Below, piece by piece: positions 26,173 through 35,069 of a stretch of DNA of 64,000 nucleotides. Source of the stretch: Citrobacter koseri ATCC BAA-895. Lineage in GTDB: Bacteria > Pseudomonadota > Gammaproteobacteria > Enterobacterales > Enterobacteriaceae. The stretch covers positions 496,001 through 560,000 of the forward strand of contig NC_009792.1 of the NCBI RefSeq assembly GCF_000018045.1. Direction: 5' to 3'. The translations under genes were made by a program, and so were the position numbers. Within the stretch, counting starts at the first letter, position 1. Each line of letters begins with the position of its first letter. The notes under the pieces were generated by a model, which searched no databases, was not told the DNA's origin, and was given only the letters and a program-made list of their open reading frames with translations.

Positions 26173-28458
26173 TTAGATCTTACATGCGCCGCTTTCGCAG
26201 CCATCGTCCTGAATAGACGGCACCAGATCGTCCTGCGCATCTTCCGCACCGTCACGGGTGTTGTGATAGTACAGGGTTTTCACGCCAAATTTATAGGCGG
26301 TGAGCAGATCTTTCAGCAATTGCTGCATCGGTACTTTACCAGACGGGAAGCGCGTCGGATCGTAGTTGGTGTTGGCTGAAATCGCCTGGTCGATGAATTT
26401 CTGCATGATACCGACCAGTTGCAGGTAGCCGTCGTTGCTCGGCATTTCCCACAGCAGCTCATAGCGGTCTTTCAGCCCTTCGTAATCCGGCACCACCTGG
26501 CGCAGTACGCCATCTTTCGACGCTTTGATGCTGACATGGCCGCGCGGCGGTTCAATACCGTTAGTGGCGTTGGAGATCTGCGAAGAGGTCTCAGACGGCA
26601 TCAGGGCGGAAAGCGTGGAGTTACGCAGACCGTGCGTTTTGATGGACTCACGAAGCGCTTCCCAGTTGTAGTGCAGCGCTTCGTTGGCGATCGCATCCAG
26701 ATCTTTTTTGTAGGTGTCGATCGGCAGAATGCCCTGAGCGTAAGTGGTTTCATTAAACCACGGGCATGCGCCTTGCTCTTTCGCCAGCTCGTTAGAGGCC
26801 TTCAGCAGATAGTATTGAATGGCTTCAAACGTTTTGTGCGTCAGGTTGTTCGCGCTGCCGTCAGAGTAACGCACGCCGTGTTTCGCCAGATAGTAAGCGT
26901 AGTTAATCACGCCGATACCCAGCGTACGGCGACCCATTGCGCCGCGTTTAGCCGCCGGAATAGGGTAATCCTGGTAATCCAGCAGTGCATCCAGCGCGCG
27001 TACCGCCAGCACCGCCAGCTCTTCCAGCTCATCCAGGCTGTTAATTGCGCCCAGGTTGAAGGCGGAAAGCGTACACAGCGCGATTTCACCGTTTTCGTCG
27101 TTAACGTCCATCAGCGGTTTGGTCGGCAGGGCGATTTCCAGGCACAGGTTGGACTGGCGTACCGGTGCAACCTGCGCATCAAACGGGCTGTGGGTGTTGC
27201 AGTGATCCACGTTCTGAATGTAGATACGGCCAGTTGATGCGCGTTCCTGCATCATCAGCGAGAACAGATCCACGGCTTTCACGCGCTGCTTACGAATGCT
27301 GTCGTCTTTTTCGTATTTGGTGTACAGACGCTCGAACTCGTCCTGATCGGCGAAGAACGCATCGTACAGGCCCGGAACGTCGGACGGGCTGAACAGGGTG
27401 ATGTCTTCACCTTTCAGCAGACGGGTATACATCAGCTTGTTGATCTGTACGCCGTAGTCCATGTGACGCACGCGGTTGCCTTCCACGCCGCGGTTGTTCT
27501 TCAGTACCAGCAGGCTTTCCACTTCCAGATGCCACATCGGGTAGAACAGCGTCGCCGCACCGCCGCGCACGCCGCCCTGAGAGCAGGATTTCACCGCCGT
27601 CTGGAAGTGTTTGTAGAACGGAATACAGCCGGTGTGGAACGCTTCGCCGCCGCGAATCGGGCTACCCAGCGCGCGAATACGACCGGCGTTGATGCCGATA
27701 CCGGCACGCTGAGAAACATATTTCACGATCGCGCTGGAGGTGGCGTTAATGGAGTCCAGGCTGTCGCCGCACTCGATCAGCACGCAGGAGCTGAACTGAC
27801 GAGTCGGGGTGCGCACGCCGGACATGATTGGCGTCGGCAGAGAAATTTTGAATGTAGAAACCGCATCGTAGAAACGTTTCACGTAGTCGAGACGGGTTTC
27901 ACGCGGATAGTTAGAGAACAGGCAAGCGGCAACCAGAATATAAAGGAACTGCGCGCTTTCATAAATCTCGCCGGTTACACGGTTCTGTACCAGGTATTTA
28001 CCTTCCAGTTGCTTAACGGCAGCGTAGGAGAAGGTCATATCACGGTCGTGTACGATGAACGAATCCATCTGCTTGAACTCTTCTTCCGTGTAGTCTTCCA
28101 GCAGATGATTGTCGTATTTACCCAGCTCAACCATTTTCACCACATGATCGTAAAGCGCTGGCGGTTCGAACTCGCCGTAGGCCTTTTTACGCAGGTGGAA
28201 AATCGCCAGGCGCGCGGCCAGGTACTGATAATCCGGCGCATCGCGGGAGATCAGGTCGGCAGCGGCCTTAATGATGGTCTCATGGATATCGGACGTCTTG
28301 ATGCCGTCGTAGAACTGGATATGAGAACGCAGTTCAACCTGGGAGATGGATACGTTATTCAGTCCTTCTGCCGCCCAATCCAGAACTCGATGGATTTTGT
28401 CGAGATTGATGCGTTCAGTACGACCATCACGCTTTGTCACCAGCAGACTCTGATTCAT
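26173..28458 (-). CDS. nrdA: Class Ia ribonucleoside-diphosphate reductase alpha subunit
   Basis: NrdA, 761 residues, is the catalytic subunit reducing ribonucleoside diphosphates to deoxy forms. It has an N-terminal ATP-cone (VTKRDGRTERINLDKIHRVL), the active-site cysteine in QFSSCVLIECGDS, the glycyl-barrel motifs NLCLEIALPT and IALCTLSAFNLG, and the C-terminal redox pair CESGACKI. The start at 28458 (MNQSLLVTKRD) matches E. coli; the frame extends 16 codons further upstream into the promoter region. It is the first gene of nrdAB-yfaE. Confidence 0.97.
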   Translation of the reverse strand: MNQSLLVTKRDGRTERINLDKIHRVLDWAAEGLNNVSISQVELRSHIQFYDGIKTSDIHETIIKAAADLISRDAPDYQYLAARLAIFHLRKKAYGEFEPPALYDHVVKMVELGKYDNHLLEDYTEEEFKQMDSFIVHDRDMTFSYAAVKQLEGKYLVQNRVTGEIYESAQFLYILVAACLFSNYPRETRLDYVKRFYDAVSTFKISLPTPIMSGVRTPTRQFSSCVLIECGDSLDSINATSSAIVKYVSQRAGIGINAGRIRALGSPIRGGEAFHTGCIPFYKHFQTAVKSCSQGGVRGGAATLFYPMWHLEVESLLVLKNNRGVEGNRVRHMDYGVQINKLMYTRLLKGEDITLFSPSDVPGLYDAFFADQDEFERLYTKYEKDDSIRKQRVKAVDLFSLMMQERASTGRIYIQNVDHCNTHSPFDAQVAPVRQSNLCLEIALPTKPLMDVNDENGEIALCTLSAFNLGAINSLDELEELAVLAVRALDALLDYQDYPIPAAKRGAMGRRTLGIGVINYAYYLAKHGVRYSDGSANNLTHKTFEAIQYYLLKASNELAKEQGACPWFNETTYAQGILPIDTYKKDLDAIANEALHYNWEALRESIKTHGLRNSTLSALMPSETSSQISNATNGIEPPRGHVSIKASKDGVLRQVVPDYEGLKDRYELLWEMPSNDGYLQLVGIMQKFIDQAISANTNYDPTRFPSGKVPMQQLLKDLLTAYKFGVKTLYYHNTRDGAEDAQDDLVPSIQDDGCESGACKI

Positions 28459-28498
28459 GTGGGTTTTACCTGTCCGTGAAAGAAAAAATATCCCCCGT

Positions 28499-28537
28499 TT
28501 ATCCACAATGCCACGTTGTGACTAAGTCTGTGGATAA
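28499..28537. promoter_or_regulatory. Two DnaA boxes upstream of nrdA
   Basis: A perfect DnaA box TTATCCACA at 28499-28507 is followed by an inverted perfect copy TGTGGATAA at 28529-28537. Their arrangement upstream of nrdA mirrors E. coli, where DnaA tunes nrdAB expression with replication. Confidence 0.85.
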
Positions 28538-28538
28538 A

Positions 28539-28583
28539 TACTATATATAGGGGGTAACTGATAAATGAAACGCTATATGGTGA
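28539..28583 (-). promoter_or_regulatory. NrdR box pair in the nrdA promoter
   Basis: Two A+T-rich palindromic boxes, CTATATATAG at 28541-28550 and CTATATGG at 28573-28580, start 32 bases apart, about three helical turns. That is the usual spacing of NrdR box pairs. The first box likely overlaps the -10 region on the minus strand. NrdR represses ribonucleotide reductase genes when dATP is high. Confidence 0.8.
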
Positions 28584-28584
28584 G

Positions 28585-28820
28585 TATTCTAGTAGGGATT
28601 CTTTTCAGTACAAGAGTTGATTTTGAGGTTAAATTGAGGTTGCAAAAGGGTGATAATCGCTAAGTGCGCGTCTTATAAGGCCTGGAGGGCATGTCAATAA
28701 TTCATAAAAAAAAATGAAAATTTGATCGAGTGCTGATTTCTTCATCTAAGGCAGGAAAAGTTCCTATGATCTGGCGCAAAAATTGCCCTGACGATCCTAC
28801 TCAGGATTGGTAGGCGATGC
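28585..28820. other. Upstream stretch between nrdA promoter and REP pair
   Basis: This part of the 440-base nrdA-ubiG gap is A+T-rich and holds no open frame with coding features. It may contain further nrdA activator sites, but none could be assigned. E. coli K-12 has the autotransporter gene yfaL between ubiG and nrdA; no remnant was recognised here. Confidence 0.5.
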
Positions 28821-28890
28821 GTAGGCCCGGCAAGCGCAGCGCCCCGGGCAAAATTGCCGGATAGCGGCATAAACGCCTTACCCGGCCTAC
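28821..28890. repeat. BIME downstream of ubiG
   Basis: REP units at 28821-28850 (GTAGGCCCGGCAAGCGCAGC, then GCCCCGGGC) and 28854-28890 (TTGCCGGATAGCGGCATAAA, then CGCCTTACCCGGCCTAC) lie 8 bases past the ubiG stop. Confidence 0.88.
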
Positions 28891-28898
28891 AGACGCAG

Positions 28899-29627
28899 TT
28901 AGTCAACTTGTGCGGTAGTGTGAACCATATAGTTAACATCAACGCCCGGCCCGAGTTTGAAGGTGTTGGTAATCGGATTGTAGTGCAGCCCGGTCATGTG
29001 ACGCTCTTTCAACACGGTCTGATCGACCCAGTTCAGCAACTCCGCAGGCTTAATAAATTTTTTCACATCGTGCGTGCCTTTCGGCACCATGCGTAAAATA
29101 TACTCCGCCCCCACCACCGCCATCAGCCACGACTTGCCGTTGCGATTAAGGGTCGAGAAAAAGACTTCACCGCCCGGTTTAACTAATTGCGCACAGGCCC
29201 TGACGACCGATTGCGGGTCCGGTACGTGCTCCAGCATCTCCATACAGGTCACGACGTCGTACTGGTGCGCATGTTTCGCCGCGTGCTCTTCAACCGTCTC
29301 CTGCACGTAATCAACCTGAATACCGCTTTCCAGCGCGTGCAGTTTCGCGACCTGCAAAGGCTCAAAGCCCATATCCAGGCCCGTTACCGTCGCACCTTCA
29401 CGCGCCATGCTCTCAGCCAGAATGCCGCCGCCGCAGCCAACGTCGAGCACCTTTTTGCCGAACAGGCCGCCGGAACGCTCGGCAATGTAGCCCAGGCGCA
29501 GCGGGTTAATGCGGTGCAGAGGCTTAAATTCACCCTCAAGATCCCACCAGCGTGACGCGACAGCTTCAAATTTGGCGATTTCTTCGTGATCAACGTTATG
29601 CGTCACCGGGGGTTTTTCGGCATTCAT
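28899..29627 (-). CDS. ubiG: Ubiquinone biosynthesis O-methyltransferase
   Basis: UbiG, 242 residues, performs both O-methylations of ubiquinone synthesis. The SAM-binding motif is VLDVGCGGGILAESMA, with acidic GLDMGFEPL and VTCMEMLEHVPDP motifs. It is divergent from gyrA. The N-terminus MNAEKPPVTHNVDHEEIAKFEA matches the family. E. coli UbiG is two residues shorter. Confidence 0.96.
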   Translation of the reverse strand: MNAEKPPVTHNVDHEEIAKFEAVASRWWDLEGEFKPLHRINPLRLGYIAERSGGLFGKKVLDVGCGGGILAESMAREGATVTGLDMGFEPLQVAKLHALESGIQVDYVQETVEEHAAKHAHQYDVVTCMEMLEHVPDPQSVVRACAQLVKPGGEVFFSTLNRNGKSWLMAVVGAEYILRMVPKGTHDVKKFIKPAELLNWVDQTVLKERHMTGLHYNPITNTFKLGPGVDVNYMVHTTAQVD

Positions 29628-29713
29628 TGGCGCTTTTACTCCTTATTTGGCAAGTCGCCTGAGTATATCAGCACGACGGGATGAATAAAGCCTCCGTAGA
29701 AGACCATTCCATT

Positions 29714-29742
29714 TACCTGTCTCATTGCGATTGTGTTATAAT
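29714..29742 (+). promoter_or_regulatory. gyrA promoter
   Basis: A perfect -10 TATAAT at 29737-29742 lies 44 bases before the gyrA ATG. The -35 is weak (TACCTG at 29714-29719, 17-base spacing), as expected for a gyrase promoter that responds to loss of supercoiling. Confidence 0.65.
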
Positions 29743-29786
29743 TTGCGACCTTTGAATCCGGGATACAGTAGAGGGATAGCGGTTAG

Positions 29787-32423
29787 ATGAGCGACCTTGC
29801 GAGAGAAATTACACCGGTCAACATTGAGGAAGAGCTGAAGAGCTCTTATCTGGATTATGCGATGTCGGTCATTGTTGGCCGTGCGCTGCCGGATGTCCGA
29901 GATGGCCTGAAGCCGGTACACCGTCGCGTACTATACGCCATGAACGTATTGGGCAATGACTGGAATAAAGCCTATAAAAAATCTGCCCGTGTTGTTGGTG
30001 ACGTAATCGGTAAATACCATCCTCATGGTGATTCCGCGGTGTACGACACTATCGTCCGTATGGCGCAGCCTTTCTCGCTGCGTTACATGCTGGTGGATGG
30101 TCAGGGCAACTTTGGTTCTATCGACGGCGACTCTGCCGCGGCAATGCGTTATACGGAAATCCGTCTGGCGAAGATTGCCCATGAACTGATGGCCGATCTC
30201 GAAAAAGAGACGGTGGATTTCGTTGACAACTATGACGGCACGGAAAAAATTCCTGACGTCATGCCGACCAAAATTCCTAACCTGCTGGTAAACGGCTCGT
30301 CCGGTATCGCGGTAGGTATGGCCACCAACATCCCGCCGCACAACCTGAAGGAAGTGATCAACGGTTGCCTGGCGTATATCGATGATGAAGACATCAGCAT
30401 TGAAGGGCTGATGGAATACATTCCTGGCCCGGACTTCCCGACCGCCGCGATCATCAACGGTCGTCGCGGTATTGAAGAAGCCTATCGTACCGGTCGCGGG
30501 AAAGTGTACATTCGCGCTCGCGCGGAAGTGGAAGCTGACGCGAAAACCGGCCGCGAAACCATCATCGTTCATGAAATTCCGTACCAGGTGAACAAAGCGC
30601 GCCTGATCGAGAAAATCGCTGAACTGGTGAAAGACAAACGCGTTGAAGGCATCAGCGCGCTGCGCGACGAGTCTGATAAAGACGGGATGCGCATCGTGAT
30701 TGAAGTGAAACGCGATGCCGTCGGGGAAGTGGTGCTTAACAACCTTTATTCCCAGACCCAGTTGCAGGTTTCTTTCGGTATCAACATGGTTGCGCTGCAC
30801 CACGGCCAGCCGAAGATCATGAACCTGAAAGAGATCATTTCCGCGTTCGTGCGTCACCGTCGCGAAGTGGTGACACGCCGTACTATTTTCGAACTGCGTA
30901 AAGCCCGCGATCGCGCGCATATCCTTGAAGCACTGGCGATTGCGCTGGCGAACATCGATCCGATCATCGAGATGATTCGCCGTGCGCCAACGCCGGCAGA
31001 GGCAAAAGCGGCGTTAATCTCTCGTTCATGGGATCTGGGCAACGTGGCGTCTATGCTGGAACGCGCCGGTGATGATGCTGCCCGTCCTGAGTGGCTGGAG
31101 CCGGAATTTGGCGTGCGTGATGGTCAGTATTACCTGACTGAACAACAGGCACAGGCGATTCTGGATCTGCGCTTGCAGAAACTGACCGGCCTGGAGCATG
31201 AAAAACTGCTCGACGAGTACAAAGAGCTGCTGGAACAGATCGCAGAACTGCTGCACATTCTGGGCAGCGCCGATCGTCTGATGGAAGTGATTCGCGAAGA
31301 GATGGAACTGATCCGCGATCAGTTTGGCGATGAGCGTCGCACTGAAATCACCGCTAACAGCGCCGATATTAATATCGAAGATCTGATCAGCCAGGAAGAT
31401 GTGGTTGTAACGCTGTCTCACCAGGGTTACGTCAAATATCAGCCGCTGACCGATTACGAAGCGCAACGTCGTGGCGGGAAAGGTAAATCTGCCGCGCGTA
31501 TAAAAGAAGAAGACTTTATCGACCGTCTGCTGGTGGCTAACACCCACGACACGATCCTCTGCTTCTCCAGCCGTGGCCGTCTGTACTGGATGAAGGTCTA
31601 TCAGCTGCCGGAAGCGAGCCGTGGCGCGCGTGGCCGTCCGATCGTCAACCTGCTGCCGCTGGAAGCCGACGAACGTATCACCGCCATTCTGCCGGTACGC
31701 GAGTACGAAGAGGGCGTTAACGTCTTTATGGCGACCGCCAGCGGTACGGTGAAGAAAACGGCGCTGACCGAGTTCAGCCGTCCGCGTTCCGCCGGTATCA
31801 TCGCGGTGAACCTGAACGAAGGCGACGAGCTGATCGGCGTGGATCTGACCTCCGGTTCCGACGAAGTCATGCTGTTCTCCGCTGCCGGTAAAGTGGTGCG
31901 CTTTAAAGAAGATGCCGTTCGTGCGATGGGTCGTACCGCGACCGGCGTACGTGGCATCAAACTGGCGGGCGAAGACAGCGTCGTTTCCCTGATTATTCCG
32001 CGTGGTGAAGGCGCTATCCTGACCGTGACGCAGAATGGTTACGGTAAACGTACGGCGGAAGGCGAATACCCAACCAAGTCTCGTGGCACGCAGGGCGTTA
32101 TCTCCATTAAAGTCACCGAGCGTAACGGTTCCGTTGTTGGCGCGGTACAGGTGGATGATGCCGACCAGATCATGATGATCACCGATGCCGGTACGCTGGT
32201 TCGTACCCGCGTATCGGAAATCAGCGTCGTTGGCCGTAACACCCAGGGCGTAATCCTCATCCGCACGGCGGAAGATGAAAACGTGGTGGGTCTGCAACGT
32301 GTTGCTGAGCCGGTGGATGATGAGGAACTCGACTCCATCGACGGCAGCGTAGCGGAAGGGGACGAGGATATCGCCCCGGAAGCGGAAACCGATGACGATG
32401 CAGCGGATGACGCTGACGAGTAA
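29787..32423 (+). CDS. gyrA: DNA gyrase subunit A
   Basis: GyrA, 878 residues, is the breakage-reunion subunit of DNA gyrase. The catalytic Tyr122 is in AAMRYTE. The quinolone-resistance region reads HPHGDSAVYDT, with Ser83 and Asp87, i.e. the susceptible residues of E. coli. The C-terminal domain has the GyrA-box (QRRGGKGKS) and repeated beta-pinwheel blades. The tail is highly acidic (SVAEGDEDIAPEAETDDDAA). ATG follows GAGGGATAG. A strong terminator lies 24 bases downstream. Confidence 0.98.
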   Translation: MSDLAREITPVNIEEELKSSYLDYAMSVIVGRALPDVRDGLKPVHRRVLYAMNVLGNDWNKAYKKSARVVGDVIGKYHPHGDSAVYDTIVRMAQPFSLRYMLVDGQGNFGSIDGDSAAAMRYTEIRLAKIAHELMADLEKETVDFVDNYDGTEKIPDVMPTKIPNLLVNGSSGIAVGMATNIPPHNLKEVINGCLAYIDDEDISIEGLMEYIPGPDFPTAAIINGRRGIEEAYRTGRGKVYIRARAEVEADAKTGRETIIVHEIPYQVNKARLIEKIAELVKDKRVEGISALRDESDKDGMRIVIEVKRDAVGEVVLNNLYSQTQLQVSFGINMVALHHGQPKIMNLKEIISAFVRHRREVVTRRTIFELRKARDRAHILEALAIALANIDPIIEMIRRAPTPAEAKAALISRSWDLGNVASMLERAGDDAARPEWLEPEFGVRDGQYYLTEQQAQAILDLRLQKLTGLEHEKLLDEYKELLEQIAELLHILGSADRLMEVIREEMELIRDQFGDERRTEITANSADINIEDLISQEDVVVTLSHQGYVKYQPLTDYEAQRRGGKGKSAARIKEEDFIDRLLVANTHDTILCFSSRGRLYWMKVYQLPEASRGARGRPIVNLLPLEADERITAILPVREYEEGVNVFMATASGTVKKTALTEFSRPRSAGIIAVNLNEGDELIGVDLTSGSDEVMLFSAAGKVVRFKEDAVRAMGRTATGVRGIKLAGEDSVVSLIIPRGEGAILTVTQNGYGKRTAEGEYPTKSRGTQGVISIKVTERNGSVVGAVQVDDADQIMMITDAGTLVRTRVSEISVVGRNTQGVILIRTAEDENVVGLQRVAEPVDDEELDSIDGSVAEGDEDIAPEAETDDDAADDADE

Positions 32424-32446
32424 TTCGGCGTTGTAAATCGTGTGTG

Positions 32447-32475
32447 AAAGGAGGCCATTGCGCCTCCTTTTTTTT
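32447..32475 (+). terminator. gyrA intrinsic terminator
   Basis: A 9-bp stem AAAGGAGGC/GCCTCCTTT (32447-32455 and 32462-32470) is followed by more T residues to 32475. Confidence 0.92.
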
Positions 32476-32518
32476 GCCGGATGGCGGCGTAAACGCCTTA
32501 TCAGGCCGCCACCCGGCA
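32475..32518. repeat. REP unit between gyrA and atoB
   Basis: TGCCGGATGGCGGCGTAAAC followed by GCCTTATCAGGCCGCCACCC and GGCA forms nested inverted repeats between convergent genes. E. coli K-12 carries yfaAPQST at this junction; none is present here. Confidence 0.8.
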
Positions 32519-32531
32519 AAGGCGCAAATCC

Positions 32532-33716
32532 TTAATTCATCCTTTCCACTATCATCGCAATACCCTGACCGCCGCCGATGCAGAGCGTGGCCAGCCCGAG
32601 CGTTTTATCGTGTGCAGAGAGGGCGTGCAGCAGCGTCACCAGAATACGCGCGCCGCTGGCGCCGATGGGGTGTCCCAGGGCGATAGCCCCACCGTTGACG
32701 TTCACCTTCTGCGGATCAAAACCGAGCGTCTTACCCACGGCAAGGAACTGTGCGGCAAACGCCTCGTTGGCTTCGATCAGATCGATATCCGAAAGCGTTA
32801 AACCGCTCAGTTGCAGCGCCTTCTGCGTGGCGGGAACCGGCCCCATCCCCATCAACGCCGGGGCGACGCCGCCGCTGGCGTAGGCTTTGATACGAGCCAG
32901 TGGGGTCAGGCCCGCCGCCAGCGCTGCGGATTCTTCCATCACTACCAGCGCTGCCGCGCCGTCATTGATCCCAGAGGCGTTTCCTGCCGTTACCGTACCC
33001 GCCTTGTCGAAGGCCGGGCGTAATGCAGCAAGACCTTCCGCCGTTGAATCGGCTTTCGGAAACTCGTCTCGCTCAAACACCACGGTTTTCTTACGGGATG
33101 TGACGCTAACCGGCACAATTTCGGCCTGGAATGCGCCGGAATCAATAGCGGCAACGGCTTTGCGCTGTGAGAGCAGCGCCAGCTCATCCTGCATCTCCCG
33201 GCTGATGCCGTATTCCCGGGCGACGTTTTCTGCCGTGATCCCCATATGGTAGCCGTGAGTGGCGCAGATCAGACCGTCGCGCAGGATCACATCGGAGAGC
33301 TGTCCGTCGCCAAGGCGATAGCCCCAGCGGGCTTTGGCATCCAGCAGATACGGCGCCTGGCTCATATTTTCCATACCGCCTGCGACAATCGCCTGTGCCT
33401 GTCCGGCCTGAATCGCCTGCGCGGCAAGCGCCACGCTTTTGAGGCCGGAGCCGCATACTTTGTTAACGGTAAAGCCGCAGACCGTCTCTGCGAGGCCGCT
33501 TTTGAGCAGTGCCTGACGCGCCGGGTTTTGCCCAAGACCAGCCTGTAGCACATTGCCCATAATCACTTCATCCACCCGTTGCGGGTCGAGCTGCGCGCGT
33601 TCAAGCGCCGCCTTAATTACGGTGGCGCCAAGGTCGATGGCGCTGGTGGTTGCCAGTGCGCCGTTAAAACTGCCGATTGCGGTACGCGCCGCGCTGACGA
33701 TGACACAGTTTTTCAT
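32532..33716 (-). CDS. atoB: Acetyl-CoA acetyltransferase
   Basis: AtoB, 394 residues, is a biosynthetic-type thiolase that cleaves acetoacetyl-CoA to two acetyl-CoA in short-chain fatty acid use. Catalytic Cys88 (NKVCGSGLKSV), His in GGAIALGHPIGASGAR, and Cys in ATLCIGGGQGIAM are present. INDGAAALVVM is the thiolase signature. It is the last gene of atoDAEB, 30 bases after atoE. Confidence 0.96.
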   Translation of the reverse strand: MKNCVIVSAARTAIGSFNGALATTSAIDLGATVIKAALERAQLDPQRVDEVIMGNVLQAGLGQNPARQALLKSGLAETVCGFTVNKVCGSGLKSVALAAQAIQAGQAQAIVAGGMENMSQAPYLLDAKARWGYRLGDGQLSDVILRDGLICATHGYHMGITAENVAREYGISREMQDELALLSQRKAVAAIDSGAFQAEIVPVSVTSRKKTVVFERDEFPKADSTAEGLAALRPAFDKAGTVTAGNASGINDGAAALVVMEESAALAAGLTPLARIKAYASGGVAPALMGMGPVPATQKALQLSGLTLSDIDLIEANEAFAAQFLAVGKTLGFDPQKVNVNGGAIALGHPIGASGARILVTLLHALSAHDKTLGLATLCIGGGQGIAMIVERMN

Positions 33717-33746
33717 CTTCTGTTCCTTAAAAGTGCGTGGTTGCCG

Positions 33747-35069
33747 TCAGAAAAAGGTCAAACCGATGACAAAAATGATCCCGGAGAAGAGCAGGGCGGT
33801 GATGCAGTAGCCCATAATGTCGCGTACCCCGAGTCCGGCGATTGCCAGGGCGGGCAGCGCCCAGAATGGCTGCGCCATATTCATCCACTGCTCACCGTAG
33901 GCGATTGCCATGACTGACTTGCCGAGGTCCGCCCCCAGCGCCTGAGCCGCAGGCATGACGAATGGTCCCTGGATAACCCAGTGGCCGCCGCCTGATGGCA
34001 CGGCAAAGTTAATCAGCGCAGAGCTGAAAAAGGTCATCACCGGGAAGGTGTCTTTGTTGGCGACGTTGATGAAGAATTCAGTGATAAGGCCACCGAGGCC
34101 GGAGTGTTCCATCATCAGTTGGATCCCGGCGTAGAAGGGGAACTGCACCAGAATACCGGCGGTACTGCGCGCTGCGGCGCTGATGGCGCGCATGTAGGCC
34201 ATTGGCGTTTTATGCAGCAGCAGACCGGCGATCATAAACATCAGATTGACGGTATTGATGGTGATGTTGAATCCCTTCTCGGCGAAGTAGAGCCCCAGAT
34301 AGGCAATCCCTAATGCGCCAATGATCAGCGCGAGAATGCGGCTCTCTTCCAGTTTTTCCGACGGTGGCGCGTCAGCCGGCAATTTCTTCTGAAAATCAGC
34401 CTCTTCCAGCAGCAACTTCGGATCGATGCTGACCACGTCGGAGGGTTTTGGCGTCATCATTCGGGTAATAAACGGCATCACCACGATGAGGCCGAGCGTG
34501 ATGAAAATATTGAACCCGGTGAACAGGGTATCGCTAACCGGAATCAACCCCGCGACGTGTTCTACCGGGTTGCCTGGCGTTGCGGCCAGCAGGGGCATAG
34601 AACCAGAGAAGCCGCCGCCCCAGGTGAGAAAACCGATATAGGCGCAGGCGATAAGCAGCGGATAATCGGAACCCGGCACGCGACGGGCCACTTCACGGGC
34701 AAACATTGCGCCGACCACCAGACCAAAGCCCCAGTTGATCACGCAGGCGACCGAGCCAAAGAAGGTCACCAGCATGACGCCCTGGGCGGGCGTCTTAGCG
34801 GCTGAAGCGGCGGTACGCAGCAGGCTTTTAACCGGGCCGGAACTGGCCAGGGCGTGGCCCGTCACGATAATCAGCGCCATTTGCATACCGAAAGCCAGCA
34901 GATTCCAGAAGCCGTCGCCCCAGAACCTCACCATACTGACCGGCGTTTGCGGCGTCAGCCAGAGAGCGATCCCAAACGTCAGCAGGGTTAACAGCATTGC
35001 GAAGATCAGCGGATCAGGAAGCCAGCGGCTGACGACCCGCGTCATAAAGCGTGAAATACGCCCAATCAT
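33747..35069 (-). CDS. atoE: Short-chain fatty acid transporter AtoE
   Basis: AtoE, 440 residues, is an inner-membrane transporter of short-chain fatty acids such as acetoacetate and butyrate. It has about ten or more hydrophobic helices with conserved INWGFGLVVGA, GGGFSGSMPLLAATPGN and FAVPSGGGHWVIQGP motifs. Its ATG overlaps the atoA stop by 4 bases. No frameshift was seen. Confidence 0.94.
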   Translation of the reverse strand: MIGRISRFMTRVVSRWLPDPLIFAMLLTLLTFGIALWLTPQTPVSMVRFWGDGFWNLLAFGMQMALIIVTGHALASSGPVKSLLRTAASAAKTPAQGVMLVTFFGSVACVINWGFGLVVGAMFAREVARRVPGSDYPLLIACAYIGFLTWGGGFSGSMPLLAATPGNPVEHVAGLIPVSDTLFTGFNIFITLGLIVVMPFITRMMTPKPSDVVSIDPKLLLEEADFQKKLPADAPPSEKLEESRILALIIGALGIAYLGLYFAEKGFNITINTVNLMFMIAGLLLHKTPMAYMRAISAAARSTAGILVQFPFYAGIQLMMEHSGLGGLITEFFINVANKDTFPVMTFFSSALINFAVPSGGGHWVIQGPFVMPAAQALGADLGKSVMAIAYGEQWMNMAQPFWALPALAIAGLGVRDIMGYCITALLFSGIIFVIGLTFF

